From assembly GCA_038503035.1 (NCBI GenBank), contig JAVSML010025217.1:1-64000 (forward strand): a stretch of 64,000 bases of DNA, given 5' to 3'. Each line of letters starts with the position of its first letter. Positions within the stretch are counted from its first letter, which is position 1. A program made the translations under genes and the position numbers. This DNA is from Crocodylus rhombifer. Its lineage: Eukaryota; Chordata; Crocodylia; Crocodylidae. Below are positions 55,465 through 64,000 of the stretch, one piece after another. Under the pieces are notes generated by a model. That model was given only the letters and a program-made list of their open reading frames with translations, was not told the DNA's origin and made no database searches.

Positions 55465-57172
55465 TCACCACATTAAGTTTGGTGCGAGGAAACCAAGGGT
55501 GGGTCGGGTGTGTTTGGGAGAGTGCTCCCCTGACAGTGGTGGACATACCTTTGGACTTCCTGCCTAGCTCATTAATTCATCTGTCCTCCTTATACTCCTA
55601 TGGGGATTACCAGTGGTTGATACACAGGAGTGAGAGGTGTTACTGCCATGCATAAGGCTATGAAAAAACAAGAACAAAACCAAACCATCATGGGGAAGAT
55701 ACAGAAAGTATAGATGAAAAAATTCAAAAGGATTCAGTATGTCTAGGCCTGTTTTACAGATTTGAAAATTCAGGACTATGCCAATGAACCTGGATCAAAA
55801 TAAAGTTGGAGTCACTAAAGTATCACACACAAAAAGATAAAATGGAGAAAGCTGAATTGTAATGATGTTTGCACAAACAATCCAATTTCAGCAGTAAAGG
55901 ATTGGAATTCCGTTCTGTAGACTTCTTTCAATGGTGTGGAGCACTTGAATTGTATTTAAAGGAGGTGGCAAGGTCAGAGGTAAATAGATAATTGAATTAT
56001 TTAATGATTTAAGATGAAATTCCAACACACTCATTCCTGTTGAATCATACCTTATTTATATGTAGTCTATCTAGAAGGAAAGAAGAGTTTTGGTTAGTTT
56101 TAAGAGCTTCGGGTTTTGTATAGGAAGCCTTATTGCACTTAAACACAATATAAACAGACTACATTAATCATAGAAATGAAATTAGGAAGATAACTAGGAT
56201 ACAAAAATTAAATACCATTAACATAAGGGATCACTTTGCTTCTCTCCAGCATTAGTGATGCTAGAATTATAAACATTTTGCCAGCAGCTTTAACCAGTAG
56301 ATAAAACCATGAAGTTAAAAGTCAGACGTATTAATTTTCTTGCCTTGTTGCCCTTTAAAGGTAAAGCTGTTATGATAACCCACCATTGACCAAAACATAT
56401 GCCTTTAGAAAACCTAAAATAGTTAACCAAGTTTAAGTCAAATCCAGATTTTCACAATGTATAAGAAAGAAAGATCTATTTGACCTGGTCAAATACTTTC
56501 TTGATATCTAAGAAGCAGATCGGTGAGTTTAACTGCATCAGCGTGGACAAATGGATTTCATTAAATTTCCCTTTCATCATCAGCAGCAAAGTGTCACCCT
56601 TTAATAAAAACACACTGATCTCTATTTATTATTTCCAGGAGCTACTACTTCTGTATTAGTGGCCAGAAAGTAGGCAGAATTTGGGAACTACTTTTAAGTG
56701 GAAAAATTGGCTAAGAAGTACAGCTGTGCCAAATGTTTGCTCATGAAAAATGGACTGCTTGGGTTTTTCACTAGAAAATATGTGTGTTATTTGACTGCTT
56801 TGGCCCCAGCTCTATTTTCCTGCACATGGATGCTATGACTAGCTGGAACGTTGCACTACACTTGAGTGAAAAAGTCTCAGCCAGCAGAAATCAGAGTGTA
56901 TCTCCCTTAATGACATGCACGCTATCATTTGCACATTTGATATGGTCCCTACTGCCAAGGCTATTTCTGTTTTTAATCAATGGCTGCCTAATGTAAAGGG
57001 CATGAAGAGTGCTGGGAATAGAACCTAGGGTTTCTCCTTCCGAAGTAAGTTACAGCATCATTCTTCCTCTTGTTTGCTTTCTTTCTGGCCTGTTGTCCTC
57101 TTGCCTGTCCCTCACCCAGCCTCAAAAGGAAACATGGAGAATGCTCAAATCTAGTCCCATTGGTTAGAACAC
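55465..57172. other. AT-rich stretch without recognisable gene
   Basis: Nothing recognised on either strand. Confidence 0.5.
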
Positions 57173-57175
57173 ACT

Positions 57176-58303
57176 GGGCGTGTCTACACATGGTCATTTA
57201 ATGCAGATTAGCTGAATTTAAGCTACATTAGGGGTGTATGTGTAAATGCGTGCACCCTTAATATGGTTTGAAAATGGTGATTTTAGGCAATGTGAGCCTA
57301 GATTTGATACCTGCCCAAATCAAGTCTCAAATTTAAGTGGGATTAGTTAATGCAGATTAATGCGTGTGTAGACATGTTACTCCCATTAATGCAGGGAATT
57401 TTGTCCTGGGTTTGTGCAGCCACTAGGGGGCCAACCAGAGCCCAACCCCAAGGCTCCTGGATGGGCTCCTCTCTTCCCCCGGGGCTGGGCTGCTCTCTCT
57501 ATATTTTGCCACTTGTAAGCAGGTTTTTTATTGTTTCTGGGTAGGGAGGGCAGTGAAGGGGAACTGTTTGTTGAGGGGGAAGGAGGGGAATGGAGGTGGG
57601 AGTTGTAAGGGTAATAAAGTATCTTTGTTTCAACCATGTTTGTGTCCTAAAAGTGGTGCTAGGGGTGGGCAGGGGGTAGGGAGTGTGTGGGTGGCAAGGC
57701 AGGAAGGCTGGAGTTGGGAATGCAGGAGGAAGGGGTTGGCCAGGACCTCCTGCAACTGGCCCCCACTGGAAGGTGGGAAGATCTCCTGGGGTCCCGGTGG
57801 GTGGGGTGCCTGCTGGGGCCAGTGGGGTCAGCACCATGGCTACCAGGAGCATGGGGCACTGGTCATCACTGGAAGGGGCCAGGATGGAGCACTGGGGTGC
57901 TGGGAATTGCTGGCAGAGGTAAGGAAAGGGGCAGTCCTGGTGTAGGTAGCCAGAGTGCTCAAGGAGAGAGCTGCTGTGTACTGCCCCTGTGCTGGGCATG
58001 TAGTTCCTGGGCAGGGAAGAGGCTGGCCAGGGATCATAAGGCAGAGGTGTGTTTCCAAGATGGCTGAAAAATGCTGGCAGTTGGCTCTGGCTTCAGCATG
58101 GCTGCCAAGTGCTGGCAGCCATGAGTCTGGAAACTGGAGCTCCCCTCAGTGGCTACAAGGGCACATGCCAGGGCTGAAGCGACCTGGGTCTAAAGTTAGT
58201 CCTAAATCCCATCACATGTAGACACCTGCCCAAACCCACTTAATCCATTTTAGTTTAATGCACATTACATTTAAACCTACTTCAATTCATGTGTAGATGC
58301 ACC
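57176..58303. mobile_element. MITE-like element with GC-rich core
   Basis: Left end gggcgtgtctacacatg, preceded by act; right end catgtgtagatgcacc near 58303 is its inverted match, but the triplet after it is not act. The core (57410-58200) is G-rich on the plus strand and gives open frames in all phases, with no protein family. Length 1.1 kb. Confidence 0.6.
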
Positions 58304-58359
58304 ATCTCTTAGGAAGCAGGAGGTATGAGTTTAAATAGTAGTAAGGAGAAAAGGTTTAA

Positions 58360-59748
58360 GATACAAAGGGAGGAAGGAGGACCCATGGAACTATAGGCTA
58401 GTTAGTCTTACCTCGATCCTGGGTAAACTTTCTGAGAGAATTATTCTGCCACATGTCCACAAAGGGCCAGGAGGGGACATTATGCTAAGGGCAACCAACA
58501 TGGGTTCATTACAGGCAGGTCCTCTCAGACGAACCTGGTAGCCTTCTATGACCAGGTCACCAAATCCTTAGATGCAGGGGTAGCAGTGGACATAGTTTTT
58601 CTGGACTTTCGGAAGGCCTTCAACATTGTCTCTCACCCTGTTCTCATTAAGAAACTGGGGGACTGTGGTGTGGACACCTACATAGTCAAGTGGGTCACCA
58701 ACTGGCTGGAGGGCCACACCCAGAAAGTGGTAGTGAATGGGTGATTTTCGACCTGGAGGGATGTGGGCAGTGGGGTCCCCCAGGGCTTGGTCCTCGGGCC
58801 CGCACTGTTCAACATCTTCATCAGCGACTTGGATGAGGGGGTAAAAAGCACCCTGTTCAAATTTGCTGATGATGCTAAGATGTGTGGGCATGTCAGAAGG
58901 AAGGAATAGGCTGCAATCAGACTTAGACAGGTTACAGGGGTGGGCGGACGAGACTAGGATGGGATTCAACACTGACAAGTGCAAGGTGATGCACCTGGGG
59001 AGGAAGAACCAGCAGCATACCTACAGGCTGGAGAACTCCCTTCTCATCAGTGCAGAGACAGAAAAGGATCTTAGAGTCATCATTGATGCCAAGATGAACA
59101 TGGGCCGGCAGTGTGGGGATGCAGTCAGGAAGGCCAACCACACCTTGTCATGCATCCACAGAGGCATCTCAAGCAGGTCCAAGGAGGTGATACTCCCCCT
59201 CTATGCAGCACTGGTCAGGTCACAGCTGGAGTACTGCATCCAGTTCTGGGCGCCACACTTCAAGAGGGATGTGGACAACATGGAGAAGGTCCAAAGGAGA
59301 GACACTCGCATGATCAGGGGGCAGCAGGGCAGGCCCTACGAGGACAGGCTATGGGACCTGAACCTGTTCAGCCTCCATAAGAGAAGGCTGAGGGGGGATC
59401 TAGTGGCCTTTTACAAACTAGTCAGAGGGGACCAGCAAGCATTGGGGAAGTCCCTGTTCCCCCGAGCACTACCAGGAGTGACCAGGAATAACGGTCACAA
59501 GCTGGCAGAGGGTAGATTTAGGCAAGATATCAGGAGGCGCTACTTCACAGTCAGGGCAGCTAGGATCTGGTACCAACTTCCAAGCAAAGTGTTGCTGGCT
59601 CCTACCCTCGGGGTCTTTAAGACAAGGATAGACAATCACCTTGCTGGGGTCGTTTGACCCCAGTACTCTTTCCTGCCATAGCAGGGCGTCGGACTTGATG
59701 ATCTGCTCAGGTCCCTTCCTACCCTACCAACTATGAAACTGTGAAACA
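58360..59748 (+). mobile_element. 5'-truncated CR1, partly decayed
   Basis: Starts in the RT domain (KEDP.NYR, then LTSIL), loses frame several times before 58800, then shows FADD-region sequence with FADDA. From 58863 to 59657 (264 codons, plus) the frame is open: GWADETRMGFNTDKCKVMHL, EKDLRVIIDAKMNMG, YAALVRSQLEYCIQFWAPHF, RGQQGRPYEDRLWDLNLFSL and the end IDNHLAGVV. The tail is ctatgaaactgtgaaac (59732-59748). It is of the same subfamily as the CR1 at 35.2-36.8 kb but older. Confidence 0.88.
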
Positions 59749-61909
59749 AGTGGTGTTGCCATGCTCCCCATTACAATACAGCCAACAGGTCCTGCTTCCT
59801 GAATGAATGCCTTGACCTCAAGCATACTGAGCAGCAGCAGAACTGTTACTGAATACAAGGCTGTTAATGTAAGTTAGGTATGCTTCAAACACACCTACAA
59901 GATTGTCTCTCTCTGTGGACTTAGGTGCATCTCCAGCACTAAAAATGAATCACAAGGGAACTCAGCCACTTAAGTGACTGTGGTTAGGATTGATCTGAAG
60001 CAAGCTTACAAGTTTTGTGGATGGTGGAGCAGGGCCAGATAATTATTTAGAATATAGGCACCTAAATTCCCTCTGAGTGCCATTTGGGTGCTTCCAAGAC
60101 CAAACTGGATCATGAGTTAGAAGTCTAATGCAGGTCAGTGGATTCCAAATGGTGGCTGAATTTGAGTCCCCTTTGTGGTTCTAGTCCTAAGTGCCTGAGA
60201 GAGAGATTTTTCAAAGCTGTAAATGGCAATTAGGCACCTAACTCCAACTGAAAGTCTGACTGTAAGAGGTACAGTCATGTGATGGCTTCCATTAACAAAA
60301 ATTAAATAATGGCCTAATTCCTAATAGCTGATAGACTGAATACTAAAAATGTTTCAAAACAGTCTAGTCAGTAGGGAACTAATTCCAGTTACATGGCCTT
60401 ATAGGAATTAATTAAGTGGCCATCAGGCCCAAGGGCCTTATTAAACTTTAGGGCCTTTAATAGCTTCCCGTACTTCAGACACTGCCATCTGGTTTCTAGC
60501 AGATGAAGAGCATTGTCAAACCAAGAGGAAAAATGAATATCATACTAATAGTCTGCCATCCCTCTTGATCTGGCTTCCAGTTGTGAGCTATGTGTTGGCT
60601 GGCAGAAATCTTTATACATCTTCCTAAGGGCTGATGTAGTGCAACTGGTTTCTTTATATTCAGTTTCCCCAATAATTCTGTAACTATTCTTCTCAGGTGT
60701 TAAGGTAAGATTTTATGAACTCGGTTTCTACTGAAACAAAAGAAGTTATTTTTTGTGTTCATGATAAACCTTATCCATTCTGTAATTTTATGAAACATTG
60801 TGGGAATTACAGCTCCTATATGGCTGCACGTATACCTGCATCACTGAAGTGTGATACAGCAAGTCTTTTTCTCCTTTTGTGTATCATGGACAGAACTCAG
60901 AGATTTAGGATGATTGTGAGATGCTCAGATGGCAGCACTCTTGGCTCTCTCCTAATTAGAATAAGCTCCTATAAAATGACTCCCAGACTTCTTGTGATAT
61001 TTCTGCACTGGTTGTAATTTGCTTTGCAAGGCTTATGGATGCTTTTGGTAGTTTGGGCAACACGGATAGCATTTCTCCCACTCTTTAGGGAATCTTTAGT
61101 AGCATCTAAGACTAGGAAAGGTAATCACTTTGTCACTGTTAGGGAAAATCAACAGAAGCAGAATCTTAATGGAAATAACTATTCTTTATTTATTTATCAT
61201 TTTAAAAAGGAATTTAAAAATGTGCATGTAAATCTCAAAATGCATTTGCACCAAACTTAACACACCATAATTGCAGTTTCTCTTTTCCTCCATTTCACAT
61301 TCCCTCATGTTTGTAACCATCCCTTGCTATAACTTAGATAGTGAGATCCTCAGGGAAAGGATATCACTTGTCATTTGTCTGTAAAGCACTGAGTATCTGT
61401 AATACACTGTAGAAACTGTAAAGATATTAAACATTAAATCTCTAAGTGTTAGTGGCAGAGCCCTGATGAAAAATTCCTGACTACTAACATTTTACATTTA
61501 GTAACCCTGAAACAAATTAGGAGATAAGTCACATAGCTGAATCTTCCCACATAGCTGAATGCTTTTCCCTCTTGTCATTAAGAATGCATGCTGCTATTTA
61601 GATGCTAAAGCATTTTAACCTTTCTACCTTTTTTATCCTGAAAGAGTCTGACCTCTCCCATGCACCAGCCAACTTCAGTTTCTCCTTCAGAATATTTCTT
61701 ACTTATTTTCTTTTATCTGCTAGTGCTGATCTGACCCGATTTCATATGGAAACCCTAATTTGTTTGTTTTAGCTGTCTAGCTTATGGTCTGATTCTATTG
61801 CTAGTCTTAAGTTTAGGTATTGATTCAATAGATACTTAAGCACTTGTTTATTTTTTAAGCTGATTGACTTCAGTGGACCTACTCATGTGCTTAAAATTAG
61901 CCATATATG
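59749..61909. other. No recognisable gene
   Basis: AT-rich. 61330-61440 (gagatcctcagggaaaggatatcactt..., ending aagatattaaac) resembles a common ancient amniote repeat end. Nothing codes. Confidence 0.45.
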
Positions 61910-61911
61910 TA

Positions 61912-62374
61912 CAGGTTTCCTTCATTTTATGCAGGTTGTATATGTGCAAATTCGCTCTTACGCGATGATGATTTTTATACCAAAATTCATTATATGCAAA
62001 GTAAATTCACTCTTATACGATCAGTGTGGTAGAAGCCCACACTCAGCTGCTTTATGCGGTGCATTGTGGGAGTGATGCACACTAAAATATAGTCTCCTGT
62101 ATGGATCCGTGCTCATTACTCATTGTCTGGGACATGTGTTTCTGCAGTTGCCATCCCCATTATGATAGTGCCCAGTGCTTGTGTGTACTGTGCTGCTGGC
62201 AAATACCAAAATTGTGTTGTAAAAAGTGGTAGAAATGGGCCTGGGGGTCAGTACAGTCGAGGTCTTGGAACATATCCCTATTTGTTACATTTTTAAGTGG
62301 GGTCCCTTTATGCAAATTCAAGTTATGTGCCATTTTCCAGGAACACATGTACAGCATATAGTGAGGGAAACCTG
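61912..62374. mobile_element. TA-flanked MITE (Tc1/mariner/pogo type)
   Basis: Left end caggtttccttca, right end inverted caggtttccctca, flanked by TA (61910-61911 and 62375-62376). 463 bp, non-coding; the interior repeats tatgcaaa.t.aattc.ctctta.acgat twice near 61930-62020. Superfamily inferred from duplication and ends. Confidence 0.75.
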
Positions 62375-62392
62375 TATGTATTATATGTATAG

Positions 62393-63034
62393 TCTTTATA
62401 TATAAAGGGCTTAGTAGGTCTGTCTGTGACTGTCTGTCTGTCCGAAATACTCTTGAAGCACTCTGATTGGTTGTCTTGGCAGCCAATCACAAGGCTTACT
62501 GAAGCAACCAATCAGAGTCCTCCGCACAGATGGATACACACAGTGGAGTGCCGCTATGATGGCAGGGGTGGATGGGACAGAATGGGGGGATGAGGCCAGT
62601 AGTGCTGGCTTGCCCCCCCTGCAGCCCTGCTCCTTGGAACGAGTGGTGGTACGGGGTGGTGGCAGCTGGTGGCACGGGGCTGGCCTCACCCCCCGCCATC
62701 CCTTCTGCCCCCGTCATCTAGCAAATTCCCCATCAAGAATGATGGTGATAATGGAGCACCACCATGATGGCAGGGACAGAATGCAGGGACGAGGCCAGTG
62801 CTGCACTGTCCCTACCCCATGCTGCCACCACCTCGAAGGAGCAGGGCTGGGGGTGGGTAAAGCCATGACTTGGAGGTGGCAGTGGCACAGGGTGCTGACA
62901 GAGGGGGATGGAGGAGACCGTGAGGCAAGCATCCCCCCCTGCTCCTAGGAGGCAGCAGTGGTGCGGGGTGGTGGGTGGTGGTGCTCTATCCCCGCCCATC
63001 CCCCCACCATCATTCTTGATGGGCAATTCACTAG
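62393..63034 (+). mobile_element. Helitron-like or TIR-bearing non-autonomous element
   Basis: The right end has a short hairpin (ccatca-ttct-tgatgg, 63007-63022) 8 nt before CTAG (63031-63034) followed by T, the classical Helitron 3' signature. The left side has tctttatatataaaggg and a (tctg)n tract. The picture is complicated by an inverted copy of the same terminus at 62718-62745, which with the right end forms 28-bp inverted repeats around 317 bp. GC-rich, no Rep/helicase. Either a non-autonomous Helitron with a second, reversed end or a small TIR element inside another repeat. Confidence 0.45.
62460..62518. repeat. Hairpin with perfect 14-bp arms carrying CCAAT boxes
   Basis: actctgattggttg (62460-62473) and caaccaatcagagt (62505-62518) are perfect inverted repeats. 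Each contains a CCAAT-type sequence, and a third ccaatc lies in the loop at 62483. CCAAT boxes bind NF-Y; activity here is not shown. Confidence 0.75.
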
Positions 63035-63649
63035 TATGTATATAAAAATATATAGGGGTTTACCCAACTTGAGGAGGTGGCCAGCTGATTTCTCAGGGAG
63101 ATTGCAGGGCCAGCTGCTATTTTCACAGGCTGATTACAGTGCCCCCCCCATGCCTCTGAGTGGCCAAGGGGCCATGGTGGCTCTGCCCCTTACCAGTGGT
63201 TGCAAGGGCTGTCTGTCATGTGGCCCTGCCTCTCATCACCAATGAGAGAGGGGCAGGGCTGCATGACAGGTATCACTCTCAGCTGGTCAATGGTGAGGGG
63301 TGGGAACAGCAGCCATTTTGGGCTCCTCTTCATGCCAGGAGTCCCCTTCTCTTCTTCCCCATAGTGGACTGCATGGCTGGGCCACAACACCATGAGGATT
63401 GCTGGCTCCCTCTGGAGAACCGCTTTTTATTTTAAGTAAGTTTTTTTTCCACAGATTTCACAGGCATTGCCCAATTTTGCAATTTCTGTGAAACTGTGAT
63501 TTCAGTAGGTCTCCCTATATATAGCAATATATAGCCATTAGCCATAGGTATACTGAATCAGGTCAGCATATTAACTATGAGTAGTTAAATTGACCCAAGT
63601 TACTTGTTATGGTCCACTGACTATAGTAGGAGTCCTGATATTAGCTGGC
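63035..63649. other. No gene; a 57-bp palindrome
   Basis: 63213-63269 is an imperfect palindrome (ctgtcatg, ggccctgcc, tctcat on the left; atgaga, ggcagggc, catgacag on the right). The rest is GC-rich repeat-like sequence without protein family features. Confidence 0.6.
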
Positions 63650-63800
63650 AGTATGAGATAGTGGATTAAACAACAGGCTACATTTTCTACTTTTGGTTTC
63701 TGATTCTGCCATGGGTCTACTACATGGCCTTGGGACCTCACTGTCTCAGTTTACACATCTGTAAAATGGAGTTGATTGTTACCTCTTTTGCAAAGCAACT
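63650..63800 (+). repeat. MIR SINE fossil
   Basis: catggccttgggacctcactgtctcagtttacacatctgtaaaatggagtt matches the MIR core and 3' half (gaccttgggcaagtcactt..cctcagtttcctcatctgtaaaatggg) with a small deletion. Plus orientation. Confidence 0.85.
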
Positions 63801-64000
63801 GATGGGAAGTGTGTGCATATAGACACATGCAAATTATATATAATGTAATCAGCAATAACACATTTGAATCAACTCCTGGTGTGCAGAGCAGGAGAAAATC
63901 TGAGAATTTTTACATCAGAGACTAGAATGTTAGAATGAGTCTTGTTCTTTTTGGCAGGCATCTGTTTTCTATCATTGATAGCACATGATTCTCTCTCAGT

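Noticed and set aside
57499..58067. Several 120-166-codon frames on both strands
   Set aside because: All sit in the G-rich core of a MITE, with overlapping frames on both strands and no family features.

Overview
The window looks like intergenic (or deep intronic) DNA of a sauropsid, most likely a crocodilian. Almost everything recognisable is interspersed repeat: CR1 LINEs with the octamer-like tail (ctatgaaa)n, PIF/Harbinger-type MITEs, hAT-type and pogo/Tigger-type elements, solo LTRs and two MIR SINE fossils. The crocodilian call rests on active-looking CR1 together with abundant MITEs, which argues against birds, and on the absence of turtle tRNA-SINEs; it is an inference. I found no convincing host exon, rRNA, tRNA or CRISPR. 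Most long reading frames are chance frames in GC-rich repeats; the real coding remnants belong to transposons.

Layout. 1-3.4 kb: tail of a CR1, then a decayed PIF/Harbinger transposon with a broken transposase (+) and a broken Myb-like protein (-), ending in a recognisable terminal repeat. 5.6-8.4 kb: MITEs, a hairpin MITE and GC-rich degenerate tandem repeats. 12-14.4 kb: a MITE cluster with a long fold-back palindrome, a MIR, and a larger MITE. 15.7-16.3 kb: a Tigger-type element. 21.7-28.1 kb: old CR1 copies and a 768-bp solo LTR (24.4-25.2 kb). 28.4-28.6 kb: hairpin repeat with a hammerhead-ribozyme-like core.

The centre (32.4-38.8 kb) is the best part: a near-full-length, young, CpG-rich CR1 on the minus strand, with ORF1 (zinc-binding/coiled-coil plus SGNH esterase) and an open ORF2 (endonuclease plus reverse transcriptase). 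It is split by a second CR1 of another subfamily in plus orientation. That insertion has a 5-bp target duplication (AGGAG) and carries, at its 5' junction, a 76-bp filler copied from the host CR1 about 240 bp away, a record of template jumping at the end of target-primed reverse transcription.

39-64 kb: more MITEs (39.2, 44.2, 52.7, 57.2 kb), two hAT-type short elements with 8-bp target duplications (46.8, 50.3 kb), solo LTRs at 44.6 kb (inside a MITE, proven by an unoccupied paralogue at 52.7 kb) and 55.0 kb, CR1 copies at 48.2, 53.8 and 58.4 kb, a TA-flanked MITE at 61.9 kb, a Helitron-like or TIR-bearing repeat at 62.4-63.0 kb and a MIR at 63.7 kb. The intervening AT-rich stretches show nothing I can name.

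The elements relate to one another: most MITEs share a terminus GGGCRYRTCTACAY with 3-bp ACT/AGT target duplications and the same end as the autonomous Harbinger remnant, which therefore looks like the source family or a close relative.
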